64,000 bases of DNA from a virus, in IMG/VR virus record IMGVR_UViG_3300021963_000027, positions 120,182 to 184,181 of that record; one strand, 5' to 3'. The translations under genes and the position numbers were made by a program. The notes under the pieces are model-generated. The model saw only the letters and a list, made by a program, of their open reading frames with translations. It was not told the origin of the DNA and did no database searches. This document shows, piece after piece, positions 41,768 to 50,000 of the stretch (positions are counted from its first letter, which is position 1; each line of letters starts with the position of its first letter).

Positions 41768-42892
41768 ATGCCTAAGATTTCCCAATATGATCCAGCGACA
41801 ACACCTCTATCTGGTGGTGAGACTTTTATTTTGAATCAAAGAGGGGTGACATATAATACTCCTTTAAGCTCTATCAAAAATTATACGGATACCACTTTCC
41901 GTGCTATTTCTGCTAATTATGCTAGAGTAAACGTTAATAATAATTTCTCAACGACTCAAACTTTTGCTACAAGCGCAATTAATATAGGCAGCTTGCCTAT
42001 TAGCGCGACACGTACAGATAGTTTTTTTGTCGGTAAGAATGCTGGTAGTGGTACTACAAATACAGTGCGTTCCAATTTCTTAGGAAGATATGCTGGTCAT
42101 TTAGCCGTAGATGCGGGTAATTCTAATTTCTTGGGTTATAAAGCTGGTTATTTCGCCGAAGATGCGAGTGATTCTAATTTCTTAGGTTATTATGCAGGTA
42201 GCGGTGCTATCAATGCATTTAATTCTAATTTCTTAGGTTATAATGCTGGTATTGAAGCTAACAATGCAAATAATTCCAATTTCTTAGGTGCTAATACTGG
42301 TTTCCAAGCTGATGATGCAAATAATTCCAATTTCTTAGGAAGATATGCTGGTAATTATGCTACCAATGCAAGTAATTCTAATTTTTTAGGTCAGAGGGCT
42401 GGTGAACGATGTGTTGATGCATTTAATTCTAATTTTTTAGGTCAGAGGGCTGGTGGAGGTAGCACTGGCATCTATGCTACCAATGCAAGTAATTCCAATT
42501 TCTTTGGTCTTGAGGCTGGTTATAAGGCTAAATATGCTGGTAATTCTAATTTCTTTGGTCAGAAGGCTGGTAGTGATGCTACCTATGCAAATAATTCTAA
42601 TTTTTTAGGTTATAATGCTGGTAGCGGTGCTACCAATGCGAATAATTCTATTTTCATAGGGTTGGATGCTGGTAGCGGTGCTACCAATGCGAATAATTCT
42701 ATCTTCATTGGTTCGAATTCTGGAGCATCTTTATCAGGTTGTATTGCTCTAGGCACGGGTGCTGTCCCCACCGCACGTAATCAATTTGTTCTTGGATCAT
42801 CATCAGTTCCTCTATCGACAGTAGACGGTGGCAATTCTTTAGTTATAAGAATAAATGGTAATCTCAAAAAGATAGCTTTGCTTTCTGTCTAA
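41768..42892 (+). CDS. repeat fibre/adhesin (17-residue solenoid repeats)
   Basis: A 374-residue protein. A fibre-like N-terminus (ISQYDPATTPLSGGETFILN) is followed by about 13 repeats of 17 residues built on NSNFLGxxAGxxAxxA (about residues 100-320). One copy carries a short insertion (GGGSTGIYATNAS). A beta-strand end with GCIALGTGAVP and QFVLGSSSVPLS follows. The regular repeat suggests a beta-solenoid like YadA-type heads. It is probably an adhesive fibre, with repeat number as a source of variation. The late promoter is divergent from the gp25 operon. Confidence 0.7.
   Translation: MPKISQYDPATTPLSGGETFILNQRGVTYNTPLSSIKNYTDTTFRAISANYARVNVNNNFSTTQTFATSAINIGSLPISATRTDSFFVGKNAGSGTTNTVRSNFLGRYAGHLAVDAGNSNFLGYKAGYFAEDASDSNFLGYYAGSGAINAFNSNFLGYNAGIEANNANNSNFLGANTGFQADDANNSNFLGRYAGNYATNASNSNFLGQRAGERCVDAFNSNFLGQRAGGGSTGIYATNASNSNFFGLEAGYKAKYAGNSNFFGQKAGSDATYANNSNFLGYNAGSGATNANNSIFIGLDAGSGATNANNSIFIGSNSGASLSGCIALGTGAVPTARNQFVLGSSSVPLSTVDGGNSLVIRINGNLKKIALLSV
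42068..42732 (+). repeat. 51-bp tandem repeats encoding NSNFLGxxAGxxAxxA
   Basis: About 13 imperfect 51-bp units within the fibre gene; the last two change SNFLG to SIFIG. Confidence 0.85.
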
Positions 42893-42898
42893 TTTAGA

Positions 42899-42905
42899 CT
42901 AAATC
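42899..42905 (+). promoter_or_regulatory. variant late promoter (CTAAATC) for 42911
   Basis: CTAAATC, 5 nt, ATG 42911. Confidence 0.5.
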
Positions 42906-42910
42906 TTGAG

Positions 42911-43711
42911 ATGAAAGAAATATTTTTCGTTGGTGGACTACCAAGATCTGGTAGCACACTACTCATGAACTTATTGGCACAGAATGAAAATGTATTCTGT
43001 ACTCCTACCTCTGGTTTACCAAATCTATTAAATAATATCAAGGTTTCTTGGTCTAATATACTAGAACATCGTGCTGATAAAAATGCTTCTGCTGATGAAA
43101 ATTTGAAAAGAATACTCAATACAGTATTCAATAATTACCACAACACTGAAAAAACATATATCTTTGATAAGTCGAGAGCATGGGGTCATAATATAGAAAT
43201 GATCGAAACAATAACAGGTAAAAAAGTTAAAATTATTGCCCCTGTGAGAGACATTAAAGATGTTTTAGCTTCTTTCGAGTCTTTATATAGAAAAGGTTCA
43301 TATAAATTCCCACCTCAAGGTCCGATGCCTCAATGTGTGACAACTCAAGGTAGGGTGCAACACTGGGGTAGCCTACAAGGTGAAGTGGGATCGGCATATG
43401 CAATTCTACAAGATGCCTTTTTAAGAGGTTACAGCGATAGGTTTCTTTTGATTGATTATGATTACCTTACACATAATCCAAAATATGTTATGGATAGAGT
43501 TTGGGAATTTTTGGGTATTCCTAAAATTGAACACGATTTTGATAATATAGTCAATAAAACACCAGAGGACGATACAGTATATAATTACGTTGATTTACAT
43601 ACAATAAAAAATTCTATCATACCTTCTAATTCTAGAGCAAATGAGATTTTAGGAGAAGATATATGTAAAACATTAAAAGGTTACGAATTTTGGAAAAATT
43701 TAGCTAAATAA
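42911..43711 (+). CDS. sulfotransferase
   Basis: A 266-residue protein. IFFVGGLPRSGSTLLMNLLA (residues 4-23) is the 5'-phosphosulfate-binding loop of PAPS-dependent sulfotransferases. KVKIIAPVRDIKDVLASFES (about 102-121) is the 3'-phosphate-binding part, with conserved R and S. FLLIDYDYLTHNPKYVMDRV follows as in the family. It should move sulfate from PAPS to a hydroxyl. Between a fibre gene and head genes, a virion or host glycan is the probable acceptor. Its last codons carry the heptamer of the next gene. Confidence 0.8.
   Translation: MKEIFFVGGLPRSGSTLLMNLLAQNENVFCTPTSGLPNLLNNIKVSWSNILEHRADKNASADENLKRILNTVFNNYHNTEKTYIFDKSRAWGHNIEMIETITGKKVKIIAPVRDIKDVLASFESLYRKGSYKFPPQGPMPQCVTTQGRVQHWGSLQGEVGSAYAILQDAFLRGYSDRFLLIDYDYLTHNPKYVMDRVWEFLGIPKIEHDFDNIVNKTPEDDTVYNYVDLHTIKNSIIPSNSRANEILGEDICKTLKGYEFWKNLAK
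43704..43710 (+). promoter_or_regulatory. late promoter (CTAAATA) for 43716
   Basis: CTAAATA, 5 nt, ATG 43716. It is embedded in the last codons (A-K-stop) of the sulfotransferase gene. Confidence 0.65.
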
Positions 43712-43715
43712 TAAT

Positions 43716-44081
43716 ATGTCATTATTAGGAGACAATACAATACCATTGCGAGTGCCAGTGCCAAAGAAGGTTAGACTGGAAAATACAACCAGACGTATTA
43801 AAGAATTATCAAAAAATTGCTTTAATAATTTGGTTAGAACCCAGAGAGATGGTATTGACATCATGTGGAATCATGAAAACTTAACTCCTCAAGAAATTAT
43901 CGATGAATTGGGAGTTGATGTATTCAAAGTTTTCCATTTTCACACTAAATTGACACAATTCATTTCAGAATTGGCACAATTTGATGGTTCTACTGTTGAA
44001 TTGAAATATCCAACTAATTCATTCGATATGGATGTTAATGCTGGAACTGTAACTATAACCAATCAACCATATCAACCATAA
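43716..44081 (+). CDS. conserved late phage protein
   Basis: A 121-residue protein. MSLLGDNTIPLRVPVPKKVR is a basic, Pro-rich beginning. A helical middle (TPQEIIDELGVDVFKVFHFH; LTQFISELAQFDG) and a short beta end follow. I recall similar proteins in large T4-like phages but cannot name a function. It is 3 nt from the acidic head-type gene. Confidence 0.5.
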   Translation: MSLLGDNTIPLRVPVPKKVRLENTTRRIKELSKNCFNNLVRTQRDGIDIMWNHENLTPQEIIDELGVDVFKVFHFHTKLTQFISELAQFDGSTVELKYPTNSFDMDVNAGTVTITNQPYQP

Positions 44082-44084
44082 TTT

Positions 44085-45119
44085 ATGAGAAAAAAACAAA
44101 CAACACTAGGAGATGTTTACGGGGAAATGCTTAAAAGCGTTAAAACCGTTGTGAATGAGAATGCTCAGGAAAATATCAACAAATCCAAAAAAATTCCTAA
44201 AATGTCGAAAAATGCATTCAATGATAAAATGGGTATCCAAAAAGGCGGACCGACAGAAGCAGATGGCTTCCATAAAGCATTGAACGATGATTATTGTGGT
44301 TGTGATGAAGAAGACAACGAAGAAAAACAATATGATAGAATTTCTGAAATCGAGGAAAAATTAAAAAATCCTAATCTATCCGATAAAGAAAAAGCTTCTC
44401 TTGAGAAAACTCTCAAAAATATGAAAAAAGATATGCAAAGAGAAGAAGCTGAAGAAAATATTGTTAAAGAATCTAAAAAAATTGCAAGAGAAAGACTAAA
44501 TACTTTTATGATGAAAAAATCTACATTTGATAAATTGTTTGAATCTGTTATGGGTGGTAGCGAAGATGCTGAAAACGCTGCATTGGGTCTTAGCAATGCT
44601 CCAACTGATGACGAATTCGGTGATGACATGGGTGATGAAGATATGGGCGATGAAGACATGGGTGATGAAGTTACCTTTACTCTCGACCGTGCTACTGCTC
44701 AGAAACTTCATGATGTTCTTATGGGCGTTCTTGGAGGTGAAGAAGACCTCGGTGACGAAGGAGATGATCTCGATTTCGATGTAGAAGGCGATGAAATGGA
44801 TGAAGAAGGCGATATGTATGACGACGAAGAGGAATACGACGAAGACGAACAAAACTTTTATCCTACCGATGAAGTTGGTAACGATGGAACGATTGGTGCT
44901 AAAAACTCCAAAGACGGTTCTCACAAACTTCAATCCAAAAACAACAAAGTTGGTGGTCGCCCACAACCTAAGAATCAAGGAACCAAAGTAACTGGAACCA
45001 CTGATAAAGTTGGTAACGATGGTGATTACGGTCATGCTCTGCATGGTGCAAAACAACCAAATTACGGTAAACAAAACAAAGTGTCTGATTTGAGACAGTC
45101 GGAAGACTTCTTCCGCTAA
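44085..45119 (+). CDS. acidic head-interior/prohead-core-like protein
   Basis: A 344-residue protein with a tag-like N-terminus (TTLGDVYGEMLKS) and a second tag-like helix inside (KKSTFDKLFESVMGG, about residues 143-157). Charged coiled coil lies between (about 80-140). The region 165-265 is extremely acidic with DMGDE repeats, and the tail is basic. Very acidic, helical and late: this fits a scaffold/core protein such as gp22 or an internal head protein, but no motif proves it. A strong terminator follows. Confidence 0.4.
   Translation: MRKKQTTLGDVYGEMLKSVKTVVNENAQENINKSKKIPKMSKNAFNDKMGIQKGGPTEADGFHKALNDDYCGCDEEDNEEKQYDRISEIEEKLKNPNLSDKEKASLEKTLKNMKKDMQREEAEENIVKESKKIARERLNTFMMKKSTFDKLFESVMGGSEDAENAALGLSNAPTDDEFGDDMGDEDMGDEDMGDEVTFTLDRATAQKLHDVLMGVLGGEEDLGDEGDDLDFDVEGDEMDEEGDMYDDEEEYDEDEQNFYPTDEVGNDGTIGAKNSKDGSHKLQSKNNKVGGRPQPKNQGTKVTGTTDKVGNDGDYGHALHGAKQPNYGKQNKVSDLRQSEDFFR
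44622..44670 (+). repeat. 15-bp repeat encoding DMGDE
   Basis: Three copies of a 15-bp unit in the acidic region. Confidence 0.7.
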
Positions 45120-45146
45120 TAATTTCTAGAAAAAAATAAACTCAAG

Positions 45147-45177
45147 AAGGGAGAATCGTGGTGATTCTCCCTTTTTT
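45147..45177 (+). terminator. strong rho-independent terminator
   Basis: AAGGGAGAATC pairs with GATTCTCCCTT, 5-nt loop, followed by a T-tract. The next late heptamer begins 2 nt after it. Confidence 0.85.
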
Positions 45178-45178
45178 C

Positions 45179-45185
45179 TTAAATA
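45179..45185 (+). promoter_or_regulatory. late promoter (TTAAATA) for 45191
   Basis: TTAAATA, 5 nt, ATG 45191. It decides the start against an upstream in-frame start at 45158 that lies in the terminator. Confidence 0.65.
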
Positions 45186-45190
45186 GTAAT

Positions 45191-45550
45191 ATGGAATCTT
45201 TTCTGGAATTTTTCGAAAAACACAACGGTGTCATATTAGAATACCGCCACAAAGATGCTTTTGGGAATATCAAACAAAGTCTAGTCAATCCTGACAACAA
45301 AAAAGGTGGTAGTGATATTGTCCGTATGGTTAATAGAAAAAATATCTCAACTGAAGGACCATATCAAAAGATCAGAAGCAATGGTCAAATTTTGATTGGT
45401 GATGAATTATTAAAAGAGTTGGGATCTTTGGGTGGTATTGAATTTGAAGATGGCAAAGAAATCAAAAGAAAGAATTCCAATCAAGTTATAAAAATGTTTA
45501 CCAATCTTCATGGTCAACAATGCGGAAAAATAATAGAAATTAAAAAATAA
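45191..45550 (+). CDS. small late protein, possibly neck or packaged
   Basis: A 119-residue protein. MESFLEFFEKHNGVILE resembles the N-terminal tag, with ILE as a possible cut site. The rest is a compact basic alpha/beta domain (GGSDIVRMVNRKNISTEGPY; IKMFTNLHGQQCGKIIEIKK). It overlaps the gp14-like gene by one base, so a neck-related role is also possible. Confidence 0.5.
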   Translation: MESFLEFFEKHNGVILEYRHKDAFGNIKQSLVNPDNKKGGSDIVRMVNRKNISTEGPYQKIRSNGQILIGDELLKELGSLGGIEFEDGKEIKRKNSNQVIKMFTNLHGQQCGKIIEIKK

Positions 45551-46341
45551 TGGCTGGATGTCCAACAATACCTTTATCATGCTTAACACCTGAGAAAATT
45601 TTCGCTGGTGTATATCGTCCTAATTGTGGTGGATTCGCTGATCCATCTAATTTCCAAGCAGAAAGAGCAATTTTTAATTCTCAATTTGGAGAACTCATCA
45701 ATAACTATGGTGTAACAATTGGTTATATGGTCAATACTTTTGAACCAGACCAAATGAATTCTATTTATGGAGAACATACCACGATGTATTGGTTGAGTGC
45801 AATGGAAATCAAAGCATATATCCAAATGGAAAATGGTTCTCCAATTTATGCTTTGGCTGGTATGGACTCCCCCGATACTTTAACATTGTATTTACACATC
45901 GATGAATTTGAGACGAAATTCGGTTCTTTGAGTTATTTCCAAAATCATCCAGTAGAACCCAAATCACAGGACAAGATTATCGTTTATCCATTTGGATGTG
46001 ATAGACCTAATGGTAGAAGTGCTAAGATATTTGAAGTGACAGAGGCGATGGACGAAGATCAGTCAGAACTCAACCCTGCAATGGGTCATTATGTATGGAG
46101 ACTGAAAGCAGTTCGTAGTGAACACAATTTCACTACAAATGAACCTAGAGAAGCATTCAATCAACAAAATGCTGATAATTCTTACTTCGGTAAAATATCT
46201 TCAGTGTTGTTCCCTGAATTGTCCAGTGCTTTGAGTGCCAATAAGATCTATACGGAAAATTCCGATGATATTGTGAGAAATGAGATATTCCCACCATCTA
46301 CAGGAGGTAGTGATGGGAGTATATATGGTAATTACTTTTAA
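45550..46341 (+). CDS. 14: probable neck protein gp14
   Basis: A 263-residue protein, like T4 gp14 (256). YGVTIGYMVNTFEPDQ with SIYGEHTTMYWLSAMEIKAY, FETKFGSLSYFQNHPVEPKS and DKIIVYPFGCDRPNGR followed by FEVTEA is the strand pattern of T4-like gp14. It is directly upstream of the terminase gene, as in the T4 order 13-14-15-16-17. Neck proteins close the filled head and join it to the tail. Confidence 0.6.
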   Translation: MAGCPTIPLSCLTPEKIFAGVYRPNCGGFADPSNFQAERAIFNSQFGELINNYGVTIGYMVNTFEPDQMNSIYGEHTTMYWLSAMEIKAYIQMENGSPIYALAGMDSPDTLTLYLHIDEFETKFGSLSYFQNHPVEPKSQDKIIVYPFGCDRPNGRSAKIFEVTEAMDEDQSELNPAMGHYVWRLKAVRSEHNFTTNEPREAFNQQNADNSYFGKISSVLFPELSSALSANKIYTENSDDIVRNEIFPPSTGGSDGSIYGNYF

Positions 46342-46343
46342 TT

Positions 46344-48116
46344 ATGGCAGCTAAAAAGAAAAGACAGGAGTATATGGGTAATCCCAATCTCCCAACTGCT
46401 GATGCAGTGTTTGAATATACACCAGAAATGGTGATGGAGATAGAGAAGTGTAAGGAATCTCTTTTATATTTCGCATCAAATTACTTTTATATTATTGATC
46501 CCGATGAAGGTAAGAAAGTCATTCCTTTGTTTGATTATCAAGAGAGACTGTTAGAAGCTTTTGATGAACACCGATTCAATATTGTTCTATCATCGAGACA
46601 GAGTGGTAAAACGACGATTGCTACTGCATTGGCACTACACGAAGCTTGTTTCAAAGACCATAAAAACATCGTTATCGTTGCTAACAAAGAGGAAACTGCA
46701 AAAAACATCTTCAAACGAGTCCGACTTGCTTACATGGAATTGCCTAACTGGTTGAAGCCAGGTATTAAAAAATGGGGTGATACTGGATTGGAATTGGCTA
46801 ATGGTAGTAGTATTGAAATTTCAACCACCACTGGTAATGCTGCAAGGGGTAAAACAATTAACCTATTGTTGTTAGATGAGCTTGCTTTCATCGAACCAGA
46901 GAGTATTGTTGAAGATTTCTGGAGATCGGTATATCCCACAATTTCTCGTGCTAGAACATCTAGGATTCTTATCACATCAACTCCAAATGGTGTTGGTAAT
47001 CTATTCCATCGTCTATATATCGGTGCAACCAAAAAGGAAAACAGATTCCATTATGAGCGTATTGATTGGTGGGAAGTTCCAGGTCGTGACGAAGAGTGGA
47101 AACAAGAACAAATCAAAGATTTGGGTTCTTATGAAGCATTTAATCAGGAATATGGTAACGAATTCTTGGATAATAGCCAACAGTCGATTGACGAAGCATT
47201 ATTCGATAAATTAAAATCGGAATGTTCTGAACCAAAACATATTCTCAAAGATGGTCACTATAAAATTTGGGAAGAGTATGATCAGGAGAAAATATATGCC
47301 ATTGGTGGTGACGTTGCGGAAGGTGTCGGATTGGATGCATCTGTTTTGGAAATCTTTGATATTACCAATCCAAAAGAAATCGTGCAAGTTGCTGAATATG
47401 TCAACAATAAAATCGGTCCATCAGAATTCACAAATGTGGTCAATGAAATTTGTGGTCATTGGGGTAATCCTCTGCTACTCATAGAGAGAAACAACCAAGG
47501 ATCAGGTGTTTGTGATCGATTGGCAAACGAGTTCATGTATCAAAATCTGGTTTCTTGGGGTGCGAAAGAAGCACACAAAAACAAACAGAATGGTATGATT
47601 TCTCATATCAATACGAAATATAAAGCAGTGCTTAATATGCGATATTTCGTCAATGAAACAAGAGCAGTATCTTTCCGTTCGATAGATTGTTTGAAAGAAT
47701 TCAAAACATTTGTTCGATATTCAAATGGTTCTTGGAAAGCAAAAGCAGGAGAACATGACGATAGAGTTATGGCAACTGTTTGGATGCTCATGGCATTGTA
47801 TAATGATATCACCGAATTATATTTTGAAATTGATGAACTAGACGATTGTGATAAACCATTGGTTATCAAACCAATCGACCAAGGACTATTCAAATACAAA
47901 TCAGCCACATCCATTTATACGAATGAAGAAGTTGCTAAAATTGAAAATTCCAACTTAGCACCAATGCTTTTTAGTGGTTCAGGTTCAATGGCAGCTAGTG
48001 ACATGGCAGATTTGGAAGCACAGGGATGGTTCTTACCTGAAGGTTCTGTTTATTCCAATCCTGATAGGAATATTTCTTATGAGCAATGGGATGCAATGAA
48101 TAAATATTTCGGTTGA
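46344..48116 (+). CDS. 17: large terminase gp17
   Basis: A 590-residue protein, near T4 gp17 (610). The ATPase domain has VLSSRQSGKTTIATALAL (Walker A about residues 84-90) and INLLLLDELAFIEPES (Walker B about 174-181). The nuclease domain has YAIGGDVAEGVGLDASV (catalytic Asp about 320), NPLLLIERNNQGSGV and EHDDRVMATVWML. It packages DNA into proheads and cuts concatemers. It is expressed as a late operon with the gp14-like gene. Confidence 0.93.
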   Translation: MAAKKKRQEYMGNPNLPTADAVFEYTPEMVMEIEKCKESLLYFASNYFYIIDPDEGKKVIPLFDYQERLLEAFDEHRFNIVLSSRQSGKTTIATALALHEACFKDHKNIVIVANKEETAKNIFKRVRLAYMELPNWLKPGIKKWGDTGLELANGSSIEISTTTGNAARGKTINLLLLDELAFIEPESIVEDFWRSVYPTISRARTSRILITSTPNGVGNLFHRLYIGATKKENRFHYERIDWWEVPGRDEEWKQEQIKDLGSYEAFNQEYGNEFLDNSQQSIDEALFDKLKSECSEPKHILKDGHYKIWEEYDQEKIYAIGGDVAEGVGLDASVLEIFDITNPKEIVQVAEYVNNKIGPSEFTNVVNEICGHWGNPLLLIERNNQGSGVCDRLANEFMYQNLVSWGAKEAHKNKQNGMISHINTKYKAVLNMRYFVNETRAVSFRSIDCLKEFKTFVRYSNGSWKAKAGEHDDRVMATVWMLMALYNDITELYFEIDELDDCDKPLVIKPIDQGLFKYKSATSIYTNEEVAKIENSNLAPMLFSGSGSMAASDMADLEAQGWFLPEGSVYSNPDRNISYEQWDAMNKYFG

Positions 48117-48140
48117 AATTCATCATCGTGATGATAATAT
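48113..48140 (+). promoter_or_regulatory. sigma70-like early promoter for 48147
   Basis: TTGAAA 48113-48118, 16-nt spacer, TAATAT 48135-48140, 6 nt to ATG 48147. Same geometry as the polymerase promoter, embedded in a late region. Confidence 0.5.
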
Positions 48141-48146
48141 CATTAT

Positions 48147-48530
48147 ATGAGATATACATCAGACAATATTACAGAATTGAGTGATAATGAATATATGGTA
48201 TTCGGATCAAATAAATCGGGAAGACACGGACTTGGAGCCGCTAAAACAGCGCATAAGAAATTCGGTGCAGAATATGGAGTTGGAGAAGGATTGACTGGTA
48301 GATGTTATGCTCTTCCCACCAAAGGCTACAATTTATCTAAAATGTCTTTAGCGGAAATCAAAAACCATGTAGATGTTTTTCTAAAATTTGCCAAGGATAA
48401 TCCCGATAAGACATTTCTCGTTACACAGATTGGTTGTGGATTAGCTGGACATAAACCAAAGGATATCGCACCAATGTTCGAGGAGCGAACGGGGAACGTG
48501 ATTATACCAAAAGAATTTGATATTATTTAA
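48147..48530 (+). CDS. macro-domain-like protein
   Basis: A 127-residue protein. EYMVFGSNKSGRHGLGAAKT, HKKFGAEYGVGEGLTGRCYA, LPTKGYN and FLVTQIGCGLAGHKPKDIAP make up a small phage macro-like domain; GxGxA and IGCGLAG are the ligand loops. Macro domains bind or remove ADP-ribose. An early-type promoter precedes it, unlike the late genes around it. A link to the packaged ADP-ribosyltransferase-like protein (81-455) is possible. Confidence 0.65.
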   Translation: MRYTSDNITELSDNEYMVFGSNKSGRHGLGAAKTAHKKFGAEYGVGEGLTGRCYALPTKGYNLSKMSLAEIKNHVDVFLKFAKDNPDKTFLVTQIGCGLAGHKPKDIAPMFEERTGNVIIPKEFDII

Positions 48531-48540
48531 TTTCCTATGA

Positions 48541-48547
48541 TTAAATA
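48541..48547 (+). promoter_or_regulatory. late promoter (TTAAATA) for 48553
   Basis: TTAAATA, 5 nt, ATG 48553. Confidence 0.65.
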
Positions 48548-48552
48548 ATATC

Positions 48553-49158
48553 ATGTCAACTCCCGTAGTCCAAAGCTTTCTTAACAGAACAAGAAAAGAC
48601 AAATTCCTTCTGGTATTTGATCTACCCCCAATTCTCAAGAAGATCCAATCAAATTACACGAGAAATGACAATACGATCATCCCTGATAGTGTGCAATTCA
48701 GTATCTATGGGACAATGGTTCCAGGTCTGACAATCAAAGCGATTGCGACTCGATATGCTGGCGATACTCTTTATGTGTCATCCCACTCCAAAGATCCATA
48801 TCCTCCTGTAAATGTAAAATTTAAGGTGGATTCTGGCTATAATAATTATTGGGCAATTTATCAATGGTTGAACTTACAACATGACCAAAAAACAGGACAA
48901 TTCAATGCAAAAGGAATTGTAGTCGATGGTAATTTCTCCGATTACCAAACAGATATTACGATGTATGGTTTGGATGAATATGATAATAAAGTAATCCAAT
49001 TTAAATATACTAAAGCTTTTGTGACATCAATTGATGAATTGGCATTTTCTCAGAACGAGACGGGTGAAATGGAGATTGAAAGTGGATTTACCTTTGTTTT
49101 CTCACAAATGCACATCAATTTGTTAGGATGTGATAGATATAATCAGACTCTTTCTTAA
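48553..49158 (+). CDS. tail-tube-like protein
   Basis: A 201-residue protein. KFLLVFDLPPILKK, VQFSIYGTMVPGLTIKAIAT, YPPVNVKFKVDSGYNNYWAI and YQWLNLQHD give the strand-helix order of the contractile-tail tube fold. It is one of three tube-like proteins here (with 53322 and 53908). It may be a tube initiator or terminator rather than the main tube protein, which I place at 53322. Confidence 0.6.
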   Translation: MSTPVVQSFLNRTRKDKFLLVFDLPPILKKIQSNYTRNDNTIIPDSVQFSIYGTMVPGLTIKAIATRYAGDTLYVSSHSKDPYPPVNVKFKVDSGYNNYWAIYQWLNLQHDQKTGQFNAKGIVVDGNFSDYQTDITMYGLDEYDNKVIQFKYTKAFVTSIDELAFSQNETGEMEIESGFTFVFSQMHINLLGCDRYNQTLS

Positions 49159-49183
49159 ATAGGAAATTTTTGTTCGGTATTTG

Positions 49184-49190
49184 CTAAATA
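49184..49190 (+). promoter_or_regulatory. late promoter (CTAAATA) for 49196
   Basis: CTAAATA, 5 nt, ATG 49196. Confidence 0.6.
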
Positions 49191-49195
49191 ATTAT

Positions 49196-49996
49196 ATGCA
49201 AACCCATGGTGTAGAAATTAACGAACAAACATCCTATTTTGGATATGTGTATATGTGGTGCGATATGGAACGAGATATGTTTTATATTGGTTCACATAAG
49301 GGTAGTATTTTCGACAAATATAAATCTGGTAGTAAATGGTTGAACGATTCTATTAAGAAAAGACCTACTACATTTAAAATGTTGGTATTAAATTATTACT
49401 ATGGGAACGATAGATCTGAATTATACGAATTAGAAACCAAATGGTTAAAATTTTACAATGTGGAGAGTAATGACGCTTATTATAATTTTAAGAATCAAGC
49501 TAAGGGTGGTATGGGACCGTTTAAACACAAGGGTAAAAAAAGAACGGATTATAGTCCAGGGTGGATAGATCATAGAAAAGGTAAAAAGGCGGAAGATATA
49601 TACAATAATCCCGATGCGTTTAAAGAAAGACTTCGTAAACAAGCCAATGATTATTTTGATAAACATGGGCATGGATGGAAAAAAGGAATAAAACATTCAA
49701 AAAAAGATCCCAGAAAAGGAAAAACAGTTGAAGAAATTTATGGGTATAGAAACTTAGTAAATCCTGATAAACCATTTGTGGTGACTATTTATGAAAACAA
49801 TGAAAGATCGCCATATGAAATTTATTGTTTAAATGAACGTGAATTTTATGAAAAGGTTAGAATGGATTATAGTAATTTAAAAATTTTGAAGGATTTTGGT
49901 GAAAAAATCGTGAAACGTATAAATCCTTCAGCTAGACATGATTATCCGATAGGAACTATGTTAAAATTAAAATTTGTGAAGGAAATAGCTAAATAA
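49196..49996 (+). CDS. GIY-YIG-type endonuclease (free-standing)
   Basis: A 266-residue protein. SYFGYVYMWCDMERDMFYIG with SHKGS (about residues 13-37) is a variant GIY-YIG core; the later E in ELYELETKWL is the expected metal ligand. The middle is Lys/Gly-rich with two KGK-type repeats (DHRKGKKAEDIY; DPRKGKTVEEIY), probably DNA-binding. It lies directly before the sheath gene; a second GIY-YIG gene lies directly after it. Its last codons (A-K-stop) contain the heptamer of gene 18. Confidence 0.72.
   Translation: MQTHGVEINEQTSYFGYVYMWCDMERDMFYIGSHKGSIFDKYKSGSKWLNDSIKKRPTTFKMLVLNYYYGNDRSELYELETKWLKFYNVESNDAYYNFKNQAKGGMGPFKHKGKKRTDYSPGWIDHRKGKKAEDIYNNPDAFKERLRKQANDYFDKHGHGWKKGIKHSKKDPRKGKTVEEIYGYRNLVNPDKPFVVTIYENNERSPYEIYCLNEREFYEKVRMDYSNLKILKDFGEKIVKRINPSARHDYPIGTMLKLKFVKEIAK
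49989..49995 (+). promoter_or_regulatory. late promoter (CTAAATA) for gene 18
   Basis: CTAAATA, 5 nt, ATG 50001. It is embedded in the last codons of the upstream endonuclease gene. Confidence 0.65.
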
Positions 49997-50000
49997 TGAT

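Noticed and set aside
42068-42732. CRISPR array
   Set aside because: The repeats are in frame, 51 bp, imperfect and encode a continuous protein; there are no unique spacers.
44496-45074. 192-codon minus-strand frame
   Set aside because: Antisense of the acidic protein; Phe/Ile/Val-rich translation is the expected mirror of Asp/Glu codons.
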